Source: Actinocatenispora sp963815125 (GTDB taxonomy: Bacteria > Actinomycetota > Actinomycetes > Mycobacteriales > Micromonosporaceae). Taken from it: a DNA stretch of 64,000 nt. The stretch's first letter is position 1. Each line of letters begins with the position of its first letter. Shown one piece after another: positions 25,482-35,994 of this stretch. The notes under the pieces are model-generated. The model saw only the letters and a list, made by a program, of their open reading frames with translations, was not told where the DNA came from and did not search any database. The position numbers and the translations under genes were made by a program. The stretch covers positions 558,001 through 622,000 of the forward strand of contig CAWFFM010000001.1 in the NCBI GenBank assembly GCA_963815125.1, in the 5' to 3' direction.

Positions 25482-27023
25482 TCAGGCGGGAAGCAGGATG
25501 CCACGCTCCACCAGACCGGCCACCACCGGTACCGCCTCGGCGGCCAGGGTCGGTTCGTCCAACCCGTACGCCGCGGCGAGCACCCGCAGCTGGTCGGCCA
25601 GTTGCACGGTGCCGTCACAACCGGCGACCAGGGCGGCGACCAGCTCGTCGGTCTCCTCCACCCATCGGGCGCCCTCGCCGAGCGCGAGTCGGGTGGTCCG
25701 GACGGCCCAGCCCTCCGGCCCGCGCACCGATTCCTCGTGCCGCGAGAGATTCTCCGCCGCGCGCAGCCGGGCAGTGAGCAGCCTGCCGCCGTCGTGGGCG
25801 CGCAGCCAGTCCTGGCGGTCGAACCAGGCCGGCAGCAGAGCGCCGAACGGCTGGTCGGTCTGCTGCCGCAGATCCTCGATGCGTACCGTCGGATCCTGGT
25901 GGCCGCCGGCGCGCAGGGTGACCAGGCCGAAGCCGACCGCCTCGATCCGCTGCTCGGTGAACCAGTCCAGCCAACTCGCCGCCCGGGCGTGGTTGGCGTC
26001 CTCACCGCTGTCCGACAGCCACATCCGTACGTACTCGGCCGGGTCGCTGACCTCGCGTTGGATGATCCAGGCATCCAGTCCGGTACCTGCCAGGAACCCG
26101 GCGAGCCGGTGCGCCCAGTCACCGTCCATCGGGTGTACCCAGTTGCTGAGGAACTGCGCACACCCGCCGTCGGCCAGCAGATCGGGCATCGCGGCGATCA
26201 GCTCCGCGCAGATCCCGTCGCCGGCCCGGCCGGAGTCCCGGTAGGTGATCTGTGGTCGGTCCGCCGGTCCGACGATGAACGGTGGATTGCTGACCACCAG
26301 GTCGAACCGTCGCCCGGCCACCGGCGCCACCAGGTCTCCGGCGAGCAGTTCCCAGTGCTGGCCGGACAGCGCCGCCGTGGTGGCCGCATAGCGCAGGGCC
26401 CGGGTACTCAGGTCGGTCGCGGTGATCTGCTCGACGTGCCGGGACAGGTGCAGTGCCTGGACGCCGCAACCGGTACCCAGGTCCAGTGCCCGCCGGACCG
26501 GCCGGCGGATGGTGGCCAGCGCGAGCGTGGTGCTCGCGCCACCGACCCCCAGTACGTGGTCCGGGGGAAGTGTGTCGCTGCGCTCGACGGGTGATCCTGC
26601 CGCTTCCGACACCCGTTGGGCGTTACGTAGTGCTGCCGGCAGGTCGGCCACCACCCACCACGGTTCGCCGTCCGGCGCCTGCGTGTCGTCGCCGTAGGGA
26701 TGCAGGTCGACTCCGGCCCGCAGGCCGGTACCCGTCGCCACCAGCAGACCGGCCGCGACGGCGTCGTCCACACCCACCGGGTGCAGCGCGTCCGCCACCC
26801 GGTCGGCCGGCTCCACACTGCCGCAGACGAACAGCCGGACAAGGGTGCTGAGCGGGTCGTCGCCGGGCAGCCAGCCGCGGGCCAGGGACAGCTCGCCGGA
26901 GCGCAGCGCCTGCGCGGTACGTGGATCCAGCCGGCCGGCCACCCCGTCGCCGGTGAACTCCGCTTTCCGTAGCGCGTCGCGCAGCCGACGTACGCCGTCG
27001 ACGCCGAGCAGTGGTTCGATCAC
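25482..27023 (-). CDS. Class I SAM-dependent methyltransferase with N-terminal domain
   Basis: The 513-residue protein contains a Rossmann methyltransferase domain in about residues 175-330: DLGTGCGVQALHLS (SAM-binding loop), ITATDLSTRALRYA (acidic end of strand 2) and VVSNPPFIVGP, the NPPF/Y motif of enzymes that methylate exocyclic or amide nitrogens. Residues 1-170 form a separate domain with WLPGDDPLSTLVRLF and VGGASTTLALA. The C-terminal 170 residues are helical. The family is frequent in actinobacteria and related to N5-glutamine or rRNA guanine methyltransferases (PrmC/RlmG-like); the target is not known. GTG 27023 follows GAGGA at seven bases. It is divergent from the DUF3099 gene. 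Confidence 0.85.
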   Translation of the reverse strand: MIEPLLGVDGVRRLRDALRKAEFTGDGVAGRLDPRTAQALRSGELSLARGWLPGDDPLSTLVRLFVCGSVEPADRVADALHPVGVDDAVAAGLLVATGTGLRAGVDLHPYGDDTQAPDGEPWWVVADLPAALRNAQRVSEAAGSPVERSDTLPPDHVLGVGGASTTLALATIRRPVRRALDLGTGCGVQALHLSRHVEQITATDLSTRALRYAATTAALSGQHWELLAGDLVAPVAGRRFDLVVSNPPFIVGPADRPQITYRDSGRAGDGICAELIAAMPDLLADGGCAQFLSNWVHPMDGDWAHRLAGFLAGTGLDAWIIQREVSDPAEYVRMWLSDSGEDANHARAASWLDWFTEQRIEAVGFGLVTLRAGGHQDPTVRIEDLRQQTDQPFGALLPAWFDRQDWLRAHDGGRLLTARLRAAENLSRHEESVRGPEGWAVRTTRLALGEGARWVEETDELVAALVAGCDGTVQLADQLRVLAAAYGLDEPTLAAEAVPVVAGLVERGILLPA

Positions 27024-27135
27024 CGTGCCATCCTCGTCCGTGGATCAGCCGGTACCGGTCCGGGGGTGCCGGTGCGCTGACATGGTGGGAGGATCGGGGT
27101 GGTACGTCAGATCCGACGCAGGAGTTGAGGCCACC

Positions 27136-27498
27136 GTGAAGCGCGCCGCAGGTCGTCCGGTGCTCATCACCGATGCGGAGAAGAGCCGGTCGGCTCAGCT
27201 GCACAGCCGGGAGATCCGCTATGCGCTGATGATGGGCCTGCGGGTGGTCTGCCTGGTGACGGGCGCGTTGCTGGCCTATGCACGGGTCCCGTTGTGGGGG
27301 TTGTGGTCGTCGCTGTGCGTGGTGGGCATGGTGTTGCTGCCCTGGATGGCCGTGATCATCGCCAACGACCGTCCGCCCCGACCGGAGCACACCCTGTCCT
27401 ACCGGTTGCACCGGCACCGGCCGCCGCAGCCCGAGGAGGAGCCGCAGCACCCGGCGGTGACCGGCGCTTCGGACCGCACCATCGATCACGAACCCTGA
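27136..27498 (+). CDS. DUF3099 membrane protein
   Basis: The 120-residue protein has ITDAEKSRSAQLHSREIRYALMM followed by two hydrophobic helices (LRVVCLVTGALLAYARVPLWG and LWSSLCVVGMVLLPWMAVIIAND) and a Pro/His-rich cytoplasmic tail, the pattern of DUF3099. Its function is unknown; in mycobacteria a member lies beside sigB. GTG 27136 was chosen for the conserved VKRAAGRPVLITDAE beginning. The gene stop is 15 bases from the convergent sugar-kinase stop. Confidence 0.85.
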   Translation: MKRAAGRPVLITDAEKSRSAQLHSREIRYALMMGLRVVCLVTGALLAYARVPLWGLWSSLCVVGMVLLPWMAVIIANDRPPRPEHTLSYRLHRHRPPQPEEEPQHPAVTGASDRTIDHEP

Positions 27499-27513
27499 TC
27501 TGCCCGCCCGGCT

Positions 27514-28473
27514 TCAGGCCTGCGGCCGGGCGCCCGCAACCCCCACCGCCCGAGCACCGAGGACGGCGCCCGCCCGTAGCGCGGCGTCCGGCCCGGCGCC
27601 GGCCGAGCGGGCGGCGAGAAACCCGGCCGCGAACGCGTCACCGGCACCGGTCACATCGACTGCGGCCACCGGCAGCGCCGGTACGCTCGTCACCCCGTCG
27701 GTGTCCGCGCACAGCGCGCCCTGTGCACCGAGCTTCACCACCACCTGAGCGGCCAGCTCCAGTAGCGCGCGGGCGGCGCTCGCCGGCTCGGCCGTAGGGT
27801 CGTCGAGCAGTACGCGCGCCTCATCGAGGTTGGCCAGCAGCAGGTCCACCCGACCCACCCAGCGCGCGAACGCGGCTGGTCCGACCTCGCGCAACGGCCC
27901 AGCCGACGCGGCGTCCACGCTGGTGGACATGCCGGCGGCACGGGCGGCGGTCAGCGCGGTCCGTGCCGCCGGCCGGGACTGCGGATCGAACAGCGGATAC
28001 GCCGAAAGATGCAGGTGGCCGGCCGGCGTACCCGCCACCACCGACGCCACGTGTTCGCTGGTCAGTAGCCGGTTGGCGGCGCGGTCGCAGAGCATGGTCC
28101 GTTCCATGGGGCCGCTGAGTACCACCACCGTCGCCGTGCTGCCCCCGGTACGTTGCAGGGCGCAGTCCACCCCGGCCGCGGTCAGCTCGGCCACCCTGGC
28201 CCGCCCGGCGGCATCCGCCCCGACCGCCGCGACCAGGGTCACCGGGGTACCGGTACCGGCCAGCCAGGTCGCGGTGTTCGCCGCGGATCCACCCGCGGTG
28301 ATGTGGATGCGCGCGGGTGTGTCGCTGCCCAGCGCCCATCCGCCACCGGTGGCCCAGTCGGTACCGGACATCGGCAGGGCAGCGTCCGGCAGCTCCGCGG
28401 GTACGGCCAGTACGTCGGTGGCCAGGTCGCCGACCACCAGGATCCGCGCCGGTGTCGTCCGCTCAGTGGGCAT
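27514..28473 (-). CDS. psuK: PfkB-family kinase, probable pseudouridine kinase
   Basis: The 319-residue protein is a ribokinase-family sugar or nucleoside kinase: VVGDLATDVLAVP, ITAGGSAANTATWLAGTG (first signature) and DVTGAGDAFAAGFLAA (second signature with the catalytic Asp). Its start overlaps the end of psuG by 11 bases. That pairing strongly suggests pseudouridine kinase, which makes pseudouridine 5'-phosphate for PsuG to split into uracil and ribose 5-phosphate. Specificity is inferred from the neighbour, not from residues. Confidence 0.8.
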   Translation of the reverse strand: MPTERTTPARILVVGDLATDVLAVPAELPDAALPMSGTDWATGGGWALGSDTPARIHITAGGSAANTATWLAGTGTPVTLVAAVGADAAGRARVAELTAAGVDCALQRTGGSTATVVVLSGPMERTMLCDRAANRLLTSEHVASVVAGTPAGHLHLSAYPLFDPQSRPAARTALTAARAAGMSTSVDAASAGPLREVGPAAFARWVGRVDLLLANLDEARVLLDDPTAEPASAARALLELAAQVVVKLGAQGALCADTDGVTSVPALPVAAVDVTGAGDAFAAGFLAARSAGAGPDAALRAGAVLGARAVGVAGARPQA

Positions 28474-29380
28474 GGCTGGCCGCCACGGCGACGTCGGCCG
28501 CCAGCCCGGCGTTGCGCAGGATGATCCGTACGTTCACCGCCAGGCTCTCCCCGCCGGTGTGCTCGTGCAGGTAGGACAGCAGGAACGGGGTGACGTCAGG
28601 ACCCGTCACGCCCCGTACCGCCAGCTGGTCCAGCGCCTCGCCCAGCACCCGGTCGTGCAGGTGTGGATCGATCTGCTCGTCCACCGGCAGCGGGTTGGCC
28701 ACCAGTACGCCGCCCTGATGGCAGCCCTGCGCCCGTCGCGCGGCCAGGACCCGGGCGATCTGTTCGGCGGAATCCACCGACCAGTCGAGCGCGCACCCCG
28801 AGTCGGTCAGGTAGAAGCCGGGGAACCGGCGGGTCCGGTAACCGAGCACCGTCACGCCGAGGGTCTCCAGCCGTTCCAGCGTGGCCGGTACGTCCAGGAT
28901 CGACTTCACCCCGGCGCACACCACGCAGATCGGCAGCCGGGACAGTGCGGTCAGGTCCGCCGACTCGTCCCACGAGTCCCGTGCCTGGCGGTGTACGCCG
29001 CCCAGCCCTCCGGTGGCGAACACCCCGATACCGGCGCGTACCGCCACCGCAGAGGTCGCCGCGACGGTGGTGGCTCCGTCCGCGCCGGCCGCCGCGGCGG
29101 GGGCCAGATCGCGTACCGACAGCTTCACCACCTCGGCGCCGACGGCCAGCCGCTGCAGCTCCGCATCCGACAGGCCGACCACGATCCGACCGCCGACCAT
29201 CCCGATCGTGGCGGGTACCGCGCCGGCGTCGCGTACCGTCTGCTCGATCTGCCGCGCCACCCGCAGATTCTCCGGCCGGGGCAGGCCGTGCGAGATGATG
29301 GTGCTCTCCAGTGCCACTACCGGCCCGTTGTCCCGCAGGGCGGCGGCGACCTCGTCGCCGTAGCTGATCTCGAACGTCAC
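28463..29380 (-). CDS. psuG: Pseudouridine-5'-phosphate glycosidase
   Basis: The 305-residue protein matches PsuG throughout: PVVALESTIISHGLPRPEN at the N-terminus, AATSAVAVRAGIGVFATGGLGGVHR, the catalytic-lysine segment VCAGVKSILD, LGYRTRRFPGFYL and a C-terminal NPLPVDEQID. It breaks the C-C glycosidic bond of pseudouridine 5'-phosphate in the last step of pseudouridine salvage. The GTG start (TFEISYGDEVAAAL) lacks a strong ribosome site. It forms a two-gene operon with the kinase and is divergent from the DUF3039 gene. Confidence 0.93.
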   Translation of the reverse strand: MTFEISYGDEVAAALRDNGPVVALESTIISHGLPRPENLRVARQIEQTVRDAGAVPATIGMVGGRIVVGLSDAELQRLAVGAEVVKLSVRDLAPAAAAGADGATTVAATSAVAVRAGIGVFATGGLGGVHRQARDSWDESADLTALSRLPICVVCAGVKSILDVPATLERLETLGVTVLGYRTRRFPGFYLTDSGCALDWSVDSAEQIARVLAARRAQGCHQGGVLVANPLPVDEQIDPHLHDRVLGEALDQLAVRGVTGPDVTPFLLSYLHEHTGGESLAVNVRIILRNAGLAADVAVAASHAH

Positions 29381-29571
29381 CCGGTCACGGTACGGTGCCC
29401 GGCGAGGGAATCACCCTCGTGGCGGGCGGTCGGGGCGAATCGCCCACCCGTGTGGTTGGCGGTACGGGTGACCGACCTGCGACACTGGGGCGAACGCCAG
29501 CAGTACGGCGCAGCAGACCGGTTGAGCGTGTGTCGCCGCACCCGCCGCATGCGCGCCCCCGAGGAGGCAAC

Positions 29572-29790
29572 GTGAGCACGCTGACCGAGGTCCGGCCGGA
29601 GGAGAGCGACACCGACACCGGTCCGGACATGTTCCATTACGTCAAGAAGGAAAAGATCGCCGAGAGCGCCGTGATGGGCACCTTCGTCCGGGCGCTCTGC
29701 GGGGAGAAGTTTCCGGTGACCAAGGCCGCGAAGCCCGGCTCACCGGTCTGCCCCCGCTGCAAGGAGATCTTCGAAGCGATGGCGCACTAG
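29572..29790 (+). CDS. DUF3039 zinc-ribbon-like protein
   Basis: The 72-residue protein reads FHYVKKEKIAESAVMGTFVRALCGEKFPV and VCPRCKEIFEAM, the DUF3039 pattern. One Cys near residue 43 and the CPRC pair, with the histidine of FHYV, could bind zinc. GAGGAG lies six bases before GTG 29572. It is a conserved actinobacterial protein without known function. It converges with the YihY gene across a 24-base gap. Confidence 0.9.
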   Translation: MSTLTEVRPEESDTDTGPDMFHYVKKEKIAESAVMGTFVRALCGEKFPVTKAAKPGSPVCPRCKEIFEAMAH

Positions 29791-29814
29791 CGACCTGCGG
29801 GTCGGGACGGCGCC

Positions 29815-30951
29815 TCAGGCAGTGTGCCGCTGGCCGGCAGGGGGATCGTCAGGGTCTCCGATACCCGTATCGGCGGAGTCCGGCGAACTCTCCGCGTCGG
29901 CGACCGAATCGGTCCCGGACTGCTCGTCGGTGTCCGGGTCGGTGGTCTGTCGCCGGCCGCGCACCCGGCTGGCCTGGTCCCGTAGCCACTGGGCCGGTCT
30001 CTGCCGGGTGCCGCGTGGCCAACGTTCCTCCAGCGCGGCGTTGAACTCGGCGCCCAGTATCACTGCGAACGCCAGCGCGTAGAAGTACATCAGGGTCAGG
30101 ATCGGTGCGGCCAGGGTCGAATAGACCCGCAGGTTGGTGGCGATCGCGGTGATGTACAGCTGCAGCCCGTAGGACATCGCCAGGAACAGCATCAGGGCGA
30201 CCGCCGCACCGGGGAACGCCCGACGCCAACGCAACCGTACCGGTGTCGCCAGGTGGTAGAACGTACTGATCCCGGCGAACACCGCAATACCCAGCAACGG
30301 CCAGTACAGGGTGTGCACCACCCCGGAGATCACCTCGTGCCAGCGTCCGGAGAACACCCGGTCGAGTGCGCCCGGCCCGAACACCACCGCGGGCAGCACC
30401 AGCACCCCGGCCAGCACGGTGAACAGGTACAGCCGCAGCGCGACCACCCGACTGCGCAGGGCGCCGCGCAGGTCGCGCTGGCCGTACGCGATCGTGATCG
30501 TGTTGACGAAGGTCGCCGTCGCCGACGAACCGGACCACAGCGCGATGACGGTGCCGATGCCGATCACGTCGGTACGGTTGTGGTCCAGGATCTCGCTGAT
30601 CACCGGGGCGACGACCTGGTCGACGATCCGCGGGTTCAGTGCCTTGCCCGCGGTCGACAGCGCCCAGTCCCGGATCTGGTCGACCGCGTCGGGGCCGAGC
30701 CAGCGGGCCGCGTAGCCCAGCGCGCCCAGCAGGGCGATCAGTGCCGAGGGCAGCGACAGCAGCTGCCAGAAGGCCGATTCGGCCGACATCCCGAGAATCC
30801 GGTCCTGCCATGCCTTACTGAGTGAACGGCGGCTGACCTGCGCGGCCGCGACCAGAGCGGCACGCGGGAGGCGCAGGCGGGTACGCGGCATTCCCACCAC
30901 CGGCGCGGATCCACCGACAGCGGCATCGTCGGGGGTTGCGCGCCTGGCCAT
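29815..30951 (-). CDS. YihY/BrkB-family inner membrane protein
   Basis: The 378-residue protein has six predicted membrane helices between about residues 50 and 305, with family landmarks MSAESAFWQLLSLPSALIALLGALGYA, ALWSGSSATATFVNTITIAYGQRDLRG, TFYHLATP, RRAFPGAAVALMLFLAMSYGLQLYI and FYALAFAVILGAEFNAALEERW. About 60 acidic, disordered residues follow (DPDTDEQSGTDSVADAESSP). Members are poorly characterised multi-pass proteins and are not ribonucleases despite older labels. I took ATG 30951 as start; ATG 30891 is an alternative. It is divergent from the helicase gene. Confidence 0.88.
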   Translation of the reverse strand: MARRATPDDAAVGGSAPVVGMPRTRLRLPRAALVAAAQVSRRSLSKAWQDRILGMSAESAFWQLLSLPSALIALLGALGYAARWLGPDAVDQIRDWALSTAGKALNPRIVDQVVAPVISEILDHNRTDVIGIGTVIALWSGSSATATFVNTITIAYGQRDLRGALRSRVVALRLYLFTVLAGVLVLPAVVFGPGALDRVFSGRWHEVISGVVHTLYWPLLGIAVFAGISTFYHLATPVRLRWRRAFPGAAVALMLFLAMSYGLQLYITAIATNLRVYSTLAAPILTLMYFYALAFAVILGAEFNAALEERWPRGTRQRPAQWLRDQASRVRGRRQTTDPDTDEQSGTDSVADAESSPDSADTGIGDPDDPPAGQRHTA

Positions 30952-31224
30952 CTCCGAAACGGTACGTCGTCGGTCCGCTTGGTGTGCGCCAGGTACCACT
31001 GCCCGGGGTGTCGGGGTCGGCGCCGGCCGCCGGCCGCTAGTCTTGCACCGGCCCTCGCACCGACCGGCGCAGCACCGGAGTCCGGAGCGGGGCCGCCGTG
31101 TGCGGCGGGACCGTCGCGCGGCCATGACCGTAAGTGAGCGGTACGCCCAGCGGGTTCCGGCATACACCGGTACCGGTACGGCCATCACCGTCGGGGACCG
31201 CCGAAGGCGTAGGGAGGATGCGGG

Positions 31225-32946
31225 TTGCCGCCGTCGAAGCCGTCGCCGGACGCCGCGCCGCCACTGCGGGCCTGGCAGCGTAAGGCCCTGGTGGAGTACC
31301 TGCGCCGGGGCAGTGAGGACTTCCTGGCGGTGGCCACCCCGGGCGCGGGAAAGACCACCTTCGCCCTGCGGATCGCCACCGAACTGCTCGGCGACGGCAC
31401 CGTCGAGGCGGTCACGGTGGTGACCCCGACAGAGCATCTGAAGACTCAGTGGTCGCAGGCCGCGGCACGGGTCGGTATCGCGTTGGACGCGGAGTTCCGT
31501 AACTCCGACATCCATTCCGCCGCCGATTTCCACGGGGTGGTCCTCACCTACGCGCAGGTGGGCATGGCCCCGGCGGTGCACCGGCGCCGGACGATGACTC
31601 GCCGCACCCTGGTCATCCTGGACGAGGTACATCACGCGGGCGACGCCCGTACCTGGGGCGATGGCGTACGCAGCTCGTTCGAGCCGGCGGTACGGCGGCT
31701 GATGCTGACCGGGACCCCGTTCCGCTCCGACGACAACCCCATCCCGTTCGTCACCTACGAGCGCGGCGGTGACGGACTGCTACGCTCCCGGGCCGCCAGC
31801 GTGTACGGCTACGCCGACGCTCTCGCCGACGGGGTGGTCCGGCCGGTGATGTTCCTCGCCTACTCCGGTGAGGCCCGCTGGCGCACCAGCGCAGGCGACG
31901 AACTGGCCGTACGGCTGGGCGAGCCGGTCACCAGGGACATCACCGCACAGGCGTGGCGTACCGCGCTGGATGCTCGCGGTGAGTGGATGCCGCAGGTACT
32001 GCGGGCCGCGGACAACAGGCTGCGTACCCTGCGGGCCGGCGGCATGTCCGATGCGGGCGGCCTGGTGATCGCCACGGACCAGAACTCGGCCCGTTCGTAC
32101 GCGAAGCTGCTGTCGATCATCACCGGGGAATCCGCCGCAGTGGTGCTGTCCGACGATGTGGGGGCGAGCCGGCGGATCGCCGAGTTCGCCGACTCCGACC
32201 AGCGTTGGCTGATCGCGGTACGGATGGTGTCGGAAGGTGTCGACATCCCCCGGTTGGCGGTCGGTGTCTATGCCACCAGCGCGTCCACTCCGCTGTTCTT
32301 CGCCCAGGCCATCGGCCGGTTCGTCCGGGCACGTCGGCCGGGTGAGACCGCCAACGTGTTCCTGCCCAGTGTGACCCCGCTGCTGGAACTGGCCAGCGCG
32401 ATGGAGGTGGAGCGCGACCACGTCCTGGGTGAGCCGAAGAAGGACGGCCTGGACGATGATCTGCTCGCTGCGGCTCAGCGCGCCGAAGAGGCCTCCGGTG
32501 ACCTGGAACGTGGGGTGGAGCATCTGTCCGCGACTGCGGAGCTGGACCAGGTCATCTTCGACGGCACATCGTTCGGTACGCCGATCCAGGCGGGCAGTCC
32601 GGAGGAGGCGGAATTCCTCGGCCTGCCCGGTCTGCTCACCCCTGAGCAGGTACAGACGCTGCTGTCCAAGCGACAGGCGGAGCAGCTCGCCCGGCAACGC
32701 AGCCAGGGGGCGAACCAGCCGGCAACACCCTCGGCAGGGGGTCCGAGCCGGCCGCTGACGGTCGCGGAGCGGCGGGTGACCCTACGCCGCCAGCTCAACG
32801 CCCTGGTCGCCGCAGAGCACAACCGGAGCAGTCGTCCGCACGGCCAGATCCACGCGGCGTTGCGCCGCGCCTGTGGTGGGCCGCCGAGCGCGCAGGCCAC
32901 GATCGAGCAGCTGGAGGAGCGTATCGCCACCATCCAGTCCTGGTGA
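31225..32946 (+). CDS. DEAD/DEAH-box (superfamily 2) helicase
   Basis: The 573-residue protein has all main SF2 motifs: Walker A ATPGAGKTT at 37-45, motif Ia VVTPTEHL, DEVHH at 133-137, LTGTPFR at about 161-167, VRMVSEGVDIPRL and motif VI QAIGRFVRARR. The DEVHH and short length resemble the SSL2/XPB-like branch rather than RecG or DEAD-box RNA helicases. The C-terminal 170 residues are helical and unlike any domain I know. The TTG start has GGGAGG seven bases upstream. It is divergent from the YihY gene and ends at a strong terminator; biological role unknown. Confidence 0.9.
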   Translation: MPPSKPSPDAAPPLRAWQRKALVEYLRRGSEDFLAVATPGAGKTTFALRIATELLGDGTVEAVTVVTPTEHLKTQWSQAAARVGIALDAEFRNSDIHSAADFHGVVLTYAQVGMAPAVHRRRTMTRRTLVILDEVHHAGDARTWGDGVRSSFEPAVRRLMLTGTPFRSDDNPIPFVTYERGGDGLLRSRAASVYGYADALADGVVRPVMFLAYSGEARWRTSAGDELAVRLGEPVTRDITAQAWRTALDARGEWMPQVLRAADNRLRTLRAGGMSDAGGLVIATDQNSARSYAKLLSIITGESAAVVLSDDVGASRRIAEFADSDQRWLIAVRMVSEGVDIPRLAVGVYATSASTPLFFAQAIGRFVRARRPGETANVFLPSVTPLLELASAMEVERDHVLGEPKKDGLDDDLLAAAQRAEEASGDLERGVEHLSATAELDQVIFDGTSFGTPIQAGSPEEAEFLGLPGLLTPEQVQTLLSKRQAEQLARQRSQGANQPATPSAGGPSRPLTVAERRVTLRRQLNALVAAEHNRSSRPHGQIHAALRRACGGPPSAQATIEQLEERIATIQSW

Positions 32947-32992
32947 GGCACGCCGACCAGGCTGCCGGCCCCCCAGCTACGCAGGAGGGGCC

Positions 32993-33043
32993 AGAGCACG
33001 TGACAGGGCCCCGACCGACGGTCGGGGCCCTGTCACGTGCTCT
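32993..33043. terminator. Very strong bidirectional terminator, perfect 24-bp stem
   Basis: The arms at 32993-33016 (AGAGCACGTGACAGGGCCCC then GACC) and 33020-33043 are perfectly complementary, with a three-base loop GAC. It lies between the convergent helicase and small zinc-protein genes and can end transcription from both sides. Confidence 0.9.
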
Positions 33044-33053
33044 TACGGGAGGT

Positions 33054-33290
33054 TCAGTTCTTGGTCATCAATTGGCTGCCGCGCCAGCTGAACTCCGGGT
33101 CGACGGAGACATCAACGGCGATCTTGACGAGGTCCTCGGCGTACTTGTTGGCGTGGTGTCCGCAGAACACCAGGTCGCCGCCGCCTGCGACGAGCACCCG
33201 TAGCTTTGCCGCAGCGTTGCAGCGGTCGCACCGCTCACTGGCGGCCGGCGGCACCGCCGTCTCGGACGGCGGGGTCAGGGTCGGGGTCAT
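33054..33290 (-). CDS. Small conserved zinc-binding protein (DUF7455-like)
   Basis: The 78-residue protein has a Thr/Pro-rich N-terminus, CDRCNAAAKLRVLVAGGGDLVFCGHHANKYAEDL and a C-terminal EFSWRG segment. CDRC plus CGHH give four zinc ligands in a treble-clef-like arrangement. It is common in actinobacteria near sigA and its function is unknown. ATG 33290 has a strong GAGGAGG site four bases upstream. It follows the sigA stop on the same strand after a 276-base gap. Confidence 0.9.
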   Translation of the reverse strand: MTPTLTPPSETAVPPAASERCDRCNAAAKLRVLVAGGGDLVFCGHHANKYAEDLVKIAVDVSVDPEFSWRGSQLMTKN

Positions 33291-33566
33291 ACGCCTCCTC
33301 CTCTGCTCGTCACCGGTGTTGCGTTCACCGTGGCCCGACCGGCTGCCAGGCTCTCTCGTTGCTTCACACCATGCTTCAACATGACGGTTGCCAGGATCGT
33401 TCCCGCTACGCGTCGCGGGATCAATGTCACAGCAGCCGCTGAGGTCAGAGTGCCATGCCGGAGGCCGGTCCGTCGACACCCGACCGATCACAACCAGGTG
33501 TCACGTTATGGCTACTCGTGGCTCAAGCTGCGGACATATACGGAGGGTTAGTAATTTTTTTGGCAC
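33291..33566. other. Gap between sigA and the small zinc-protein gene, probable promoter
   Basis: Nothing coding is evident in these 276 bases. The sigA-proximal part (33540-33595) is unusually AT-rich, with a run of seven T on the plus strand at about 33552-33558; on the minus strand this lies just past the sigA stop. The rest should carry the promoter of the zinc-protein gene. Confidence 0.4.
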
Positions 33567-34913
<1,347 letters not shown>

Positions 34914-35163
34914 GAATGACCTTCCCGGGGCAGCGAGAACGCACGGGCCGATCCGGCCTGACACAGCCGGGCTCTGCGGTATGGCCCACGACACTGCGGG
35001 GGCGCTGCACGTGGGACAGGCGTGAATTGTAACGCTCATGACCGTCGCTGAGCTGGTCCGAGCGACAGGGTCGCCCCGTCAGTGGCGCCGCAGAGCGGAT
35101 ACGGTCGCATTCGCGTGGCCCGCCACGCGCAGCCGCGGGTGGTCCGCGGCGCCGGAAGGAATG

Positions 35164-35976
35164 ATGGTGTCCGTGGACCCGCAGTACCTGCTAGAACTGG
35201 CGCTCGAGCTGACCGACCGGGCCGGTCGGCTCGCCCGGCGGTCCCGGGAGCAGGCCATCACCGAAGTGGATACCAAGAGCACCCCGACCGATGTGGTCAC
35301 CGCGGCGGACCGGGCGGCGGAACGACTGGTGATCGAAGGGCTGCGGGCGGTACGGCCCGGCGACTCCGTACTCGGTGAGGAGAGCGGCAGCCACGACGCT
35401 GCGGCCCCCGGCCCCGACACCGTCCGGTGGATCCTCGACCCGATCGACGGCACCGTCAACTACCTGTACGGGCTGCCGCAGTACGCGGTCTCGTTGGCGG
35501 CCGAGGTGGCCGGCGAGGTGGTTGCCGGAGTGGTACGCAACCCGGCCAGCGGCGAGGTCTGGTCCGCGGTCCGCGGCGCCGGCGCGTACCGGGACGGGCA
35601 GCGGCTGACCTGTTCACCGGCGAGCGAACTCGGCCAGGCACTGGTCGGCACCGGATTCGCCTACGACCGGGCGCGACGGGCCCGGCAGGCCCGGGTGGTG
35701 GCCGGGCTGCTACCCGAGGTACGGGACATCCGCCGGCTCGGCGCCGCCGCACTGGACCTGTGTTTCGTCGCGGAGGGCCGGCTGGACGCCTACTTCGAGC
35801 GCGGTCTGCACCCCTGGGACCATGCAGCCGGCGCGCTCGTCGCCACCGAGGCGGGCGCGCTCGTGGCGGGTCTGCATGGTGCCGTGGCCGGTGAGGACAT
35901 GCTGATCGCTGCGCCCGACGGCCTGTTCACCGCCCTGCATGACCAACTCGTCGAACTGGGTGCGGGCCAGGTCTGA
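35164..35976 (+). CDS. suhB: Inositol monophosphatase family protein
   Basis: The roughly 270-residue protein dephosphorylates inositol phosphate or a related sugar phosphate, with lithium-sensitive Mg chemistry. Metal-site motifs are VLGEESGSHD (GEE), WILDPIDGTVNYLYGLP (DPxDGTxN) and HPWDHAAGALVATEAGA (WDxAAG). The ribosome site GGAAGGA precedes two ATG codons and a GTG; I took the second ATG (35164), with 35161 and 35167 as alternatives. It is divergent from sigA and, by position and family, corresponds to the mycobacterial suhB gene. Confidence 0.92.
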   Translation: MVSVDPQYLLELALELTDRAGRLARRSREQAITEVDTKSTPTDVVTAADRAAERLVIEGLRAVRPGDSVLGEESGSHDAAAPGPDTVRWILDPIDGTVNYLYGLPQYAVSLAAEVAGEVVAGVVRNPASGEVWSAVRGAGAYRDGQRLTCSPASELGQALVGTGFAYDRARRARQARVVAGLLPEVRDIRRLGAAALDLCFVAEGRLDAYFERGLHPWDHAAGALVATEAGALVAGLHGAVAGEDMLIAAPDGLFTALHDQLVELGAGQV

Positions 35977-35994
35977 GGGTGTGCGTCGACCTGC

